NCBI GenBank assembly: GCA_038363925.1 | Contig: JAQQWL010000011.1 | Location: 1,674,001-1,738,000 of the forward strand | Length of the DNA stretch: 64,000 nucleotides | DNA from: Apiospora phragmitis | Taxonomy: Eukaryota; Ascomycota; Sordariomycetes; Amphisphaeriales; Apiosporaceae | Direction: 5' to 3' | Shown: positions 23,285 to 33,719 of the stretch, piece by piece | Layout of the letters: each line of letters begins with the position of its first letter | How positions within the stretch are numbered: position 1 is the first letter of the stretch | Position numbers and translations under genes: made by a program | The notes under the pieces: generated by a model | What the model was told of the DNA's origin: nothing | Databases searched by the model: none | Seen by the model: the letters and a program-made list of their open reading frames with translations, nothing else

Positions 23285-23960
23285 GATGGAAAAAGGCCTT
23301 GAATCACAGCACTAACTCATCAAGATGAACTAATCCAGACAACCAGAGATACACCCTGACAGCTAAAGCGTGCAGTCATCAATGCAAGGCAATTGGAAGA
23401 ATGCGGCCGAAAGGTCATGTGAGACCAAGTTTGGAGGAAGGAGCGATGAAGAGTGAGAAGCCCAGCTTGAGATATCGGGGGAAGGTACGGAGTACGCAAT
23501 TGAGCAATTCAACTTCACAAACTCCTTCGGAATGACATCAAGGATAATTTGGGAGGCTGTGTCAATACCATATGTTCAGCTGTGCTGGTATTGCTCGAGG
23601 TCTAATGGGGTCCAAACAAATGATATGTTGAGCATATGTAGAGGATGTACTTACAGACGATATAAGCTTAGGCAGAGGTGTATTGGCAGTGCAAGCGCAG
23701 CGCGACGCGACAGGGCACTTAGCGGGAAACTCCGAGCTTTGGCAAACCCCAATCATCATCCCTGCAACCCGACATTAAGTTCCTGGCGTTTGCTAGGCAT
23801 CGCTATCGCCAACACCAACATCAACACCTTGAGCTGGACGCACTCAACCGAACGACAAGATACCTACTCGCTCGTGCTGCCGTAGCGCATACGTGCCATC
23901 TGCCTCCACCAATTTCTTTTGAATTTGAATGAGCACACGAGCTTGTGTTAACAGATCGCA
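23285..23960. promoter_or_regulatory. Divergent promoter region RTC4 / dynamitin
   Basis: The 676 nt between the start codons of two divergent genes must carry both promoters. No conserved element is assigned by eye. Confidence 0.5.
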
Positions 23961-25344
23961 ATGGCCCTCAATCGCAAATACTCTGCCCTTCCGGATCTAG
24001 TGAGTTGGCAGCATCTGGCTCACCCCTGAATTAAGCAACTGACGGGACTCAGGACACTGCTCCGGACATTTACGAAACCCCAGAGCTCACAGACGACAAC
24101 TCTACTGTTCCGGTAGGTTGCAGCAATATAGGAACATTCCATCGAATTATTCTAAACCATCATAGACAACTACAGGGCGGTCCCATTCGGATGAGGAGTT
24201 TGACGACGACGACGACGATACAGACGGCATCTCTCGCTCGCACCTGCGCATAGACCAAGCTCGATCACGATTCTTGCCTGCACGTGTCGATGCCCGCGAC
24301 GTGGACTTCTCAGACCGCCTGAACACCAAACGGAAATCCTATAAAACCTCCAGCCGCCGCCAGATGGTCCTTGAAGATGGTACACAGCAGATTGATGACC
24401 TGAGCGATGAAGATGAGAGCGAAGACCTTGAACGAAAGCTCGCGCGGCTCAAGCGCGAAATCGAGGAAGCCAAAGAAGAGTACAGCAAACAGCAGAAGGA
24501 TCAATCAAGTGGCGATGGGCGTGCACAAAAGGAAGACTTCTCTTCTCTGAGCCGAGCTTTGGATGAGATGTCTTCGACGCCTACAAAAAGAACCACCTCA
24601 ACGGTCGTGCCCGCAACAAAACCAACGGAGACGGCTTCGGAAGCTATGTCCAGCGCCAACGGAGCTACTTATACTGTCACGTATGCGCCCGACTACGAGC
24701 AAAGCCATGCGCTGGCCAAGGCGGCGGATTTCGATCGACGTCTCGTTCTCCTAGAGAAGGCCATTGGCATCGCTTCGTCCGCTTTGCCTGATGCCGAAGA
24801 CAGCCGCATGCCGCGTGCTATAATGCCGACTCTGGACACATTGCAGAAACAGATCTTCACACTATCAGAGGCGTCGACTACTTCTCTCGATAGCATCAGC
24901 AGACGAGTCCGTACCCTTGCGTTGGACGCCGAGCAACTGGCCAAGAATAGGAAAGCAGCAAAGGACGCTCAAGAAGCACTTGCGTCCCCAGGAGGTGGTC
25001 CTGGCGAGCCCCTGGAATCTGACAGCTCGGAGCAGACTGCCAAAGTTAATGCACTGTACGGTACTCTGCCTACGATCGAAAGCCTCAGCCCACTATTGCC
25101 GCCTCTTTTAGATAGACTGCGGTCACTCCGTGCCATCCATGCGGACGCAGCGGTGGCAAGCGAAACACTTGAGCGTATTGAGACTTCGCAGGGCGAAATG
25201 GCCTCGGAAATCCAGCAATGGAGGAGCGGGCTTGAGAAGATCGAGGTTGCTATGCGTGAAGGCGATGGTGCTAAGGAGTCTAACATGAAAGTGGTAGAGG
25301 GCTGGGTGAAGGATCTAGAAGCGAAGATGGCCAGGTTGTCGTAA
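23961..25344 (+). CDS. Dynactin subunit 2 (dynamitin, p50)
   Basis: Component of the dynactin shoulder that links dynein to cargo and moves nuclei in hyphae. Three exons: 23961-23999, 24053-24112 and 24166-25344; 425 residues, frame intact. The start MALNRKYSALPDLDTAPDIYETPE is the conserved dynamitin N-terminus that binds the Arp1 filament. An acidic stretch (EEFDDDDDD) follows, then YKTSSRRQM and several heptad-rich segments (LERKLARLKREIEEAKEEY; the last 100 residues) expected to form coiled coils. Both introns are about 53 nt with standard borders. Confidence 0.9.
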
Positions 25345-25882
25345 TGGGCCTTCCGGCCTGGGTTTGCATTCAAGTTGCTACAGAGAATGAATGACTGATA
25401 CCCTCGATTTTGTCTAAACTATGAATCAATCCAATATACAATGCCGACGAAAAGAACGTGATCAATCAAATGTTCCCTCCTTATGCATTGCATGTTCAAT
25501 GTTCTCCGCAGCAAGAAAGGTTGCATTTGATGTTGGATCAATGAATGGACCTTGGCGATACCTAACATTGATTGATTCAATGGCCAATGAATCTAACCAT
25601 TCCGATGACTATTAACCTTGGCTAGGATACTTTAGGTACAAGTGCCCTCCAGCCGGCTGACATTCACCAAGGTGGGGCTGCTGGATTTGGTATTTCCAAT
25701 TCGCAGGAAATTTTTGGTGGGCGAAAAATTACCCTTTCCCAAGTGCGACCCCGGTCAGTCAAGTCCCTCCATACCATACTACCGACTTTGACATAATTCC
25801 ACGACTACACTCCTCGTCGACGACATCCATATCCCACCGATCCTCCTAGACTTAGAACAGACCTGCTGTCCAAATCGCAAAA
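25345..25882. other. Intergenic, dynamitin to eS28
   Basis: 538 nt holding the dynamitin 3' flank and the promoter of the ribosomal protein gene. No other feature seen. Confidence 0.5.
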
Positions 25883-26445
25883 ATGGATGCCTCTTCCAAG
25901 CAACCCGTCAAGCTCGTTAAGGTAAGCGCCCATTCTGTCCTCGATCGCCATCGAAACTGCGAAATTCCGCACCACCGCGCACACACACAACTAGATGGAA
26001 TTTTGGACTGCCCAAGCCGTCAATTCCAACCACCAAAACCTCGAGATCTTGCTAACGATAGCTTCTTTTAGGTGACGCGAGTCCTCGGCCGTACCGGTAC
26101 GAATCGAACCTCTTCAAACAATTGGGCGATCGGAATTACTAAAACGCAATAGGTTCTCGCGGTGGTGTCACCCAGGTCCGTGTTGAGTTCATGGACGACC
26201 AGACCCGAAGCATTATCCGTAACGTACATGCCCCCCGTTACACTTTGTATTTCTTTCGAGCGCCGGCTAACTTATTTTCTCCTTACAGGTCAAGGGACCC
26301 GGTATGAACACTCCTACGAGCAGACCTCGAACTGCGCACCAAACCCGCCAAGCGAGAGCAATACTGACCCAATGATTATGTAGTCCGTGAGAACGACATC
26401 CTGTGCCTGCTCGAATCCGAGCGTGAGGCTCGCAGACTCCGATAA
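25883..26445 (+). CDS. rps28: 40S ribosomal protein eS28
   Basis: Small-subunit protein near the mRNA exit channel. Five exons: 25883-25921, 26072-26096, 26153-26223, 26289-26301 and 26384-26445, giving 69 residues. The splice is unambiguous because the joined protein is the near-invariant eS28 sequence: [39 protein letters not shown], and the C-terminal [12 protein letters not shown]. Exon 4 is only 13 nt (VKGP plus one base). Introns make up over 60% of the gene, as is common for fungal ribosomal protein genes. Frame intact. Confidence 0.97.
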
Positions 26446-27143
26446 GCTGGGAAAATCGGTGGTTGGGGACAATGGGCGTCTGAGAAGGATCTGTTCTATT
26501 AGGCTTCGGAAAAGTCTGTCCCATCATTGCAGTATGGTACTGCATTTTTGCGCATCACTTTTGGTAGGGCGTCATCTGGCTCTAGGGGCATTCTGAAGAC
26601 AAAAATCAGACAACATTCACGCGACGAATCCGACGATTACGTGAAACGCCACCCTTCAACTTGTTGCATGTGCAAGGACAGGCTGGATCCAGCATGGCAT
26701 GCTCGACTGCTACTAGCAGGCTCGAGTGAGCTACGGTATCGCAATGGGTCATTCCTAGGTTGCCATATCAAAACAAAATCACGATAAGTCACCGCAAATC
26801 GGTGCAATCTTGTGTGTCACGTGTTTGCGGATCTTGGGCCAACCTTGAAAAGAACTTTTTCTGTCCCAATTTCTTTCACTCACCTTCTTCAACTTCACTT
26901 CACTTCAAACACCAAACACCTCTGGACAGCAATTGGTAAGTCAGACAATTCCCTCTTTATCTCTTCACCGTTGTTATGATGCATACAAATAGCATGTATT
27001 ACCTGATTACACCTGATGTATCAATTTATCACCAAGATCTCTGACAAACAACACTTCCAACACTGTCTTTGTTGAAACACATATTGGAACTGAAGCTAAC
27101 TGTTCTGAAGTCTAGTTTCTTGTACCTGCCAGTCGTTTTCGAT
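26446..27143. other. Intergenic with CACGTG and probable 5' UTR intron
   Basis: Between eS28 and the molybdopterin synthase gene. A palindromic CACGTG lies at 26818-26823. A GTAAGT at 26936 with CTAAC near 27098 and AG near 27110-27115 suggests an intron in the untranslated leader of the downstream gene. Both are inferences from sequence only. Confidence 0.4.
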
Positions 27144-27431
27144 ATGGCTCCCAAACCGCCCAAGGGGCATTTCAACGTTTTCTACTTTGCTAGTGCTAGC
27201 TCCTTCACTTCCATGGAGAGCGAGTCTCTGTCAGCGCCCCTCCCTATTCGTAAACTTTTCGAGACCTTGGAAGAGAAGCACCCAGGCATTCACGCCAAAA
27301 TTCTCAACTCCTGCCTTGTGACTGTGAACCTGAATTATGTCGACATACCCGAGAAGGACGACGATCCCAACCAAGTGACCATAGAAGAAGGCGACGAAGT
27401 GGCTATCATCCCTCCTGTTAGTTCTGGGTGA
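27144..27431 (+). CDS. cnxG: Molybdopterin synthase small (sulfur carrier) subunit
   Basis: MoaD/MOCS2A-type ubiquitin-fold protein of 95 residues that carries sulfur as a C-terminal thiocarboxylate to convert precursor Z into molybdopterin, needed for nitrate reductase and related enzymes. Visible: HFNVFYFASASSF (first strand), LFETLEEKHPG helix, SCLVTVNLNYVD and the C-terminal GDEVAIIPPVSSG. The ATG at 27144 is chosen because the family begins just before the first beta strand; an in-frame extension upstream is likely leader. The C-terminus is Ser-Gly, not the Gly-Gly of bacterial MoaD. Confidence 0.85.
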   Translation: MAPKPPKGHFNVFYFASASSFTSMESESLSAPLPIRKLFETLEEKHPGIHAKILNSCLVTVNLNYVDIPEKDDDPNQVTIEEGDEVAIIPPVSSG

Positions 27432-28844
27432 CGATCACCAAGTTTGCCTAATCAAATTATATCAATATTGTTCATTTTCTGGAAATCAACATTCTTCATG
27501 GTCCATTTTGTGAGGATGCTTCTGCTATTCATCGATCTTTCGCATTCGGCTCACGGTTCCCTGCTTGTGTAAGGCCAACATGTGTCGGGAGAGTTTATCG
27601 GTATCCTGCGGTAGTTGTACCTCATGATGCCAACGAAAAAGGCCTTACTCCAAAAGCTGCTCACCCACCCCACCAACAATCTCTGGATGTCGCACAGGTG
27701 GCCGTTGCACAGCCGTTTTCACAACGCATATAGTGCTGGGCAAGGACTATGACTGGGAAATCGTGCCATATTGTAGACAGATTGTGAGAGATTCGGCTGG
27801 GACTCTTGTGGCAGAAACTTGTACTCAGCCTTGGAAAACTTCAAGGCGCAAATGGATGCTGCAATATTTGGGTGGATGTTCCACGCGGGTACAACTGCTC
27901 GTTCGTCGTTGCGGGGTCCCCTGATACACTCAGGATTGGCTGGATTCATGAAGGGAATCTTCAGAGTACAACGTAAAATCTAGAAATTGCAGGGACCACA
28001 TCTATCACAGGCGCGACAAAGTATACAGATCATGCGCGGTATCATGGTTCGTCTATCTCTTCTAGCCTCCTACCGTATTACGATCTGAGTAGAAGAACAA
28101 CAAAATTGTTTACACCACCTCAGTTCTACAAGTAGAGCAGATTGTAACGGTAATGGAGAAGACGACTGACCTACTCGTTGAAATGTGGAAGCGCTGCACC
28201 TCACCAGGAGGATATCAAGAGACAAGAACTGTGCTAGGCGTGCCACCAATGTTCGGCAATCTCGAATCAGAAGCCAGCCTTATATCGCATTCTTCGTATG
28301 ATTCTATAATCCTAGTCAGGTAGGTGTTTTCTTCTTGATAATGAGGTCTATGAGACTGAGAGGTAGGTAGGCATTCTGGGTGTGAAATAATATCCATTTC
28401 ACGAGTTTTTATCACATGCAGAGCAGATGGAATACCCGAAATGGCAGCAAGTAGCTTGATTTTCATCTCAGTATTATTTTGAGCATCTATCTGTCTACTC
28501 GTGCGCCCTGCCCCTGTTCGCCTGGGAAGAAAAGAGGCCGGTTGGCGGACGATCACAGCATCTTTGCAACGAGCACATCACCAGATTGCAAAAAGATTTG
28601 CCTGGTTCTTCGCTCCAAAGACAGGACGCCGTTGGAGTGGACTGCGCACGCCGTACCAAAGTATGGCAGCTGCGGTCAGGCGCAAGATCCAGAGTATATC
28701 TTCGGGCCTGTCTTTGAGCATGTTTCTTTATAGGCACCCAGATCTTCTTCGCCTTGCCGCTCAACTAAAAGCAATCCAAATATCCAGACATGCGATGTTT
28801 ATCTTGAAAATATCGTTTTTATTCAATGGGTCTCATGAAAAGAC
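27432..28844. other. Gene-free stretch between convergent genes
   Basis: Between the ends of the molybdopterin synthase gene (+) and MOB3 (-). Short overlapping frames without motifs; presumably two 3' untranslated regions plus spacer. Confidence 0.5.
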
Positions 28845-29973
28845 TCAGGACGCATTGCCTAGCTGCATCAAGCGATCACCAGCCCTGTGGTTGGCATACT
28901 CGTAAGCCTTCGAGCCGGCAGGGAATGTCCCGTTAGCCGCCCACAAGTCAATCATGGGCTGCATAGGCTCCAGCTCTTGCGGCTTAAGCATATCAAGAGC
29001 GCAAGCTGTCAGGACAAAGTGAGAGAAACAGCTGTTGAGCTGCTTCTCGAGGTTGAGGTGATAGAAGGGATCAATGAAGTGAGCCCAGTAGAGATGGGCA
29101 TAAACCCGGAACATCTGTCTAAAGATAGTCTGGCAAACATCGACGAAGTTTTCCGGGAAGCCACTGCGCTTGCCGACCCAATCCCGTTCCCCAGGGTTGG
29201 TCAGTTGTGACAGTGGCGTGGTAGTGATGGAGGGATTGTGTGCGAAGGAAACGCCGCTGACATCCGTCGGGAAGATGTTGGTATCATCGATTTTCCCCGA
29301 GATCCAACGTTGCATAAGCGTGATATACTCGTAGGCAGGGAGCTCAACGGGCTCCCGCTCCTTGTTGAGCCAAGTAAATGAATGGTTTCTATAAACATCA
29401 GCATCCCGAGTGTGGCTTTGGGGAGGGTATTATAACGTACGCGCCAGCAGACATCCGAGGACATGTCTTGGCATTGCAGATAGTGCTACCGTCTTCCTCT
29501 TTTTCATGGATAACTCGCACAAAATTCCACAGATTTCTGTAGTGCTCGACGACTAGATTTGTTTGTTGGTAACGTGCTTTTCAAATCAATCAGCGCCAGA
29601 AGGACCTACCTTGATGAGCAATCCATTCCCTTGGTCTACGGTCTTGGGGCGTGCACTCAATGTCATAAAGTTGCCTTTGACAATGTGCTTCGCGTAACCG
29701 GGATTCAGCCACAAGGGTAGAGGACGAGGCAGATGGTATGCGTTCAAGACATCATCGCCACCCGCGCCGTTGGAGCCCACTGTGCTGTCATCCATGCCCA
29801 TTGCTAAGGACGGTGAGCTTGGAAGTGGAGGAATCTTGGGTGCTAGACTGGTGGACGACTGGCTGCCTTGAGAAATGTTGGTGGGAGAGATGGGTTGACC
29901 GCTGTTGCTGGAAACGGAGCTCTTCTGACCTGAACCTGATGGGGCCTTCGCAGTCCCCCTGAAGCGGGCGTTA
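28845..29973 (-). CDS. mob3: MOB3/phocein, STRIPAK complex subunit (5' exon unresolved)
   Basis: Phocein-type MOB protein, in fungi a STRIPAK partner needed for hyphal fusion and sexual development. Exons seen: 29973-29610, 29552-29441 and 29388-28845. Signatures: NARFRGT, then a Ser/Pro linker, LWLNPGYAKHIVKGNFMTLSARPKTVDQ, VVEHYRNLWNFVRVIHEKEEDG, zinc ligands in CNAKTCPRM and the later FRQMFRVYAHLYWAHF, and HLNLEKQLNSCFSHF. This matches the MOB3/phocein branch, not MOB1 or MOB2. At 29626-29630 a G run reads GGG where GGGG is needed (QGEWIAHQ), breaking the frame. The first exon upstream of the acceptor at 29974 could not be placed: no in-frame ATG is apparent within 200 nt. An ATG at 30458 is possible but unsupported. 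Confidence 0.9.
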
Positions 29974-31583
29974 CTGAGGCAATGATGTTAGTACGGTTAC
30001 TTGGGCGTTGCTATCACGGTGTCCTGGCGAAAGCACCCGGCAGTTTGTAGCCTTGTCACTTGACGTAGGTGCGATGAAATGATGCTATAGCAACACCTTG
30101 GAGCAGAAGAAGAAGAAAAAAAGGGCAGCTGACCAGCCAGTCTTAGTCTATGCCCCTTGTGCGATTTTGACTCTGACAGCCTGTTGGCGCCAATGAGGTG
30201 GCGTCGCAAGAATGGGTTCGATATGGAGAAGCAACTGAGGGGTAATGGAGTCCAGTGACAACGGTGACTTGTCCAGAAGCAGGCCCAGAGGTATCACCAG
30301 TCAACAAAACTCAGGTTGGATGAGAAGGCTTCTGATATTAAAAGGGATGCGGATTCTGGAAGACAAGCACTGACTCTCCTCCACTGCTGGTTGCTGGGTG
30401 GTTCACCCCCGGTGCTCACGTGACGGGAGCGACCCTTGAGCCGGACCCAAGGGGTCCATCAATAGGTCGGGCGGGTATGATATCAAGCAATGCTGATCGA
30501 GTAGCGGAACCAGTCTTAGATGCTGGACGGCATGCCAGCATGGAAATATGGGCACTGAAAAGGGAGGATGGGAGCGACCCGGCGACACAATGAGCATCCA
30601 GTGCCTCGCCCTCGCTTCACTCGAAGCAGGCAGCCCATCATCCCCCACTTCGCACTAGGGGACCAAGAAGCGGAAACGGCATAAAAATACAGGATAAGCC
30701 GGTGGGAGGCCACCATGCCCATGAACGGACCTGGTAATGGCTTCGGATCTGAAAAGGCTATGAAACATTTGTACCACTTACATCCCAGAAAAGAGGTTCG
30801 ACATTTTCGCTTGCTTGCGAGGACCAGAGAGGCAACGGTAATGAGCGGAGAGACAGAAACCAAGGCAAAGTAGCAGCCCGGAGGTCGGCGTTAGGGGGGA
30901 CAGCGTCTCGTGTGTTTCCGGACAGATCAGTGCCACGTCCAAAAGATGAAGGCCAGATCTAAGAGAGATTTGAGGAATCCTAGAAGGCGGATGGAGGGGT
31001 GAGAGGGATCCTGATATGGTGAGCCCGATGATCCTCGAGTTGGTTCAAACCGCCCAAGGGCAATGGGCAATGGAAAGGAGGTGCAAAGGGACGGCGGCGC
31101 TAGACTGCTCCGAGACAGATCGCCCAGTGCACGGGCCTGAAGAGCCTCAGTGTCAGGTTTTGGTCGCCTCCGTGAAAGAGATGAGGGAGGAGCTTGAGCC
31201 GGGGAATTCTTGGACGTGGATACCAGACGGATACATGTACACTTATCGATAAGCTGTATTGACCGTAGGTGAGGTACGGTTAGGTACTTGCTGCAGATGC
31301 GCAGGGGAGTTTGACTGGCCTGGCCCCCAGACCATTTCACGACCAGCACCAGCACCAGCCTCAGCTTGCAGATCCATCAATCTGGAAGCTCTCCCCATTG
31401 CAGCACCTGAACTTTTTTTTTCTAATGAAGCCCGACTAATCAATTGCATTTCTTATCTTCTAAACGCCAGCTTGGACAGGACCATTGCACTTCTCATTTA
31501 CCTAGTGCGCCAGTTTCATACCCTACGCTTTCCTTAACTCGCAGTCTCGAAACGCGCCTCTATCGCGCGTCACAAACACCACA
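29974..31583. other. MOB3 5' region and LEO1 promoter
   Basis: Should hold the missing first exon(s) of MOB3 and both promoters of this divergent pair. The MOB3 acceptor is preceded by a clear GTACTAAC branch. No further coding sequence is recognised. Confidence 0.45.
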
Positions 31584-32898
31584 ATGTCGGACGTGGAAGA
31601 CCCCATCGATCTTGCCGACGAAGGCGGCGACGATCTTTTCGGCGATGGAGATCTCGATGACGACCTCCAATCTGAGGCTGGCAATGAGCGCGTCGTGAGC
31701 GAGAAAGACCTTGCCTCGGACCAGGAAGGTGACGAGCAGAGCGGACAGGAGGATGCCGACGTGGACATGGATGCGCAGCCAGAGCAAACACAAAACCGCC
31801 TAATAATGACGACGCCAATGTATCGACATCGCACACCACGAAGTAAAGACGGAACAGTAAGTTCGGCTCTTCAAGCCTGAGAGCCCATGGATCTGCAACT
31901 GACGAACCCGCTAGCTACAATCTCTCAAAGTTCCCAGCTTCCTCAGAGTCGCAGCCGAAACCTACAACCCCGACACATTCGAGGTCACTCAAGATGAGCT
32001 AGACAACGCCAAGAGCGACAACCCCAAGGTTAAGATCAGACACCAGAGAGATGCCTCTACCGGCAAAATGAAGAGCAATGCCGTCGTTTACAGATGGAGC
32101 GATGGGTCCATGACTCTTTCGGTTGGATCGGAGCACTACGAAATCACGAAGAAGCAGATGGCCCCTGCTCCGGACAAGCCCTACCAGGAACGACAGGATG
32201 CGCATTATTACGGAGCTTCTGCCCTGGTGTCTAGTAACCTCTTCCTGACGGTAGGGCATGTGACGGAACAGTATACGGTTCAGCCCAACAGAAACATGCA
32301 AGATGACGCCCTAGCCGTATTCGCCAGTCGAATGGCCGAAGTAGCTCGCGGCAAAGCTCAAGGAGCCGACAAGATCTTCACCGCTACCAAAGATCCCGAA
32401 CTGCAGCGGAAAGAAGCAGAAATGGCCGAAAAGGAGCGAATGAAGGCGCAGCGCCGACGTGAGAACGCTGCCGCTAGACTCGAGACTCGCGCTGGGGGTT
32501 ACCGAAGTGCAGGTTTGTCGATTGGCGACCTCGAGGGCGGTCGTAGGCCAGGGGCCAGCGGTCGGAAGCGGGGACAACCAGGAGCCTCGCGGGCCAAGAA
32601 GCGACGACCCGAGTATGACTCAGATGATGATCTTCCGGCTGGTCGCGGTCGCGGCGACGAATACGACCGCGAAGACGACTTCATCGCACCCAGCGACGAG
32701 GAAGGCGCAAGCGAGATCGAGGAGGACGAAGAGGATCTGCTCGATGACGACGAAGAAGAAGAAGCCCCACGGCGCAAGCGGCAGCGGACTGTGGAGGATG
32801 ATGATGCCGACGCGGATGCGGATCCCGATGATGTTGGTGCAGCCCCTGCTGCAGACCGAAGCCGTAGACGTCAAATAGTCGACGATGACAGCGAGTAA
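31584..32898 (+). CDS. leo1: LEO1, Paf1 complex subunit
   Basis: Nuclear subunit of the Paf1 complex, which travels with RNA polymerase II and promotes histone H2B ubiquitylation and H3K4 methylation. Two exons: 31584-31856 and 31915-32898; 418 residues, frame intact. An acidic N-terminus (MSDVEDPIDLADEGGDD) is followed by the LEO1 core: YRHRTPRSKDGT, LKVPSFLRVAAETYNPDTFE, VVYRWSDGSMTLSVGSEHYE and SSNLFLTVGHVTEQY. The C-terminal third alternates Arg/Gly-rich and Asp/Glu-rich blocks with likely nuclear localisation signals (KKRRPEYD, RRKRQR), ending VDDDSE. Confidence 0.93.
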
Positions 32899-33719
32899 TC
32901 TCGTGCAAGGGGTAAGGGATGCATTCCGGAAGGATATAATACCACCATTTCTGTATACTATTGAGAATCGTTACCCGGTAGCCGTCCTAAATAACTACGG
33001 TTTCGGCCATACTGATTGGCTATATAGCATAGCATGCGCTCCGCTGGAGCAAAGCCCGAACAGTGAATTCATGAGGTCTCACTCAGCCAAGCATTTAGGT
33101 CAACACAGCCAACCAGTTGACAAGTATGACCATCAGATAGAGTAGGCGGATGCAGGCGGACAAGCGGCACGGATACTGCCAATGCTGTTAATTCTACAGT
33201 GGTGCATGGCTTGCAGGGATTAGGTAGTCGCCTATTCAAAAGCAGGTGGAGTGGCTCCGTCCAACTACCGTGCCCAGTAACCTACCTACTTTCACATGCA
33301 ACCGGGATATACTTAAACATCGCAACGGCCTTCGCACGCTACACTTTTTTAACATCAAGAACTCAATGGTTGCAACGTGCAACGGCTGCACTGGGAGAAG
33401 CGCCTATTGAGTATATATCGTACCTAAATTTAGCTTCCGTTCTGTAGGACCAAATGAGGTGTTGTTGGTCGGGCGCAACCACGACCTTATGATACGTCGT
33501 GCGAGCTGGAATGAGACAATCTTACACGCTCTTGCCGAACCATTGCGAGTACCCGACATTGACATAAAACGATGGCGTCACCCACGTCCGGACTTTAACT
33601 CCTTCTCTCCATTCCCCTTCCACACTCACGAGACCGTATTCTCTTCCTGGCCATCGCCTATTATTGAACGCCCTCCTCGTCAATCGGATGCGCTGGAGGA
33701 GGGTTTCGCTACCGCCACC
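32899..33719. other. Intergenic, LEO1 to patatin-like gene
   Basis: 821 nt with no supported gene. The reading frame upstream of 33720 is open for about 85 codons but has no conserved content, so I treat it as leader. Confidence 0.5.

Noticed and set aside
26100..26125. tRNA B-box-like word (GGTTCGATTC on the minus strand) in an eS28 intron
   Set aside because: No matching A box or cloverleaf can be built around it, and it sits in a short intron.
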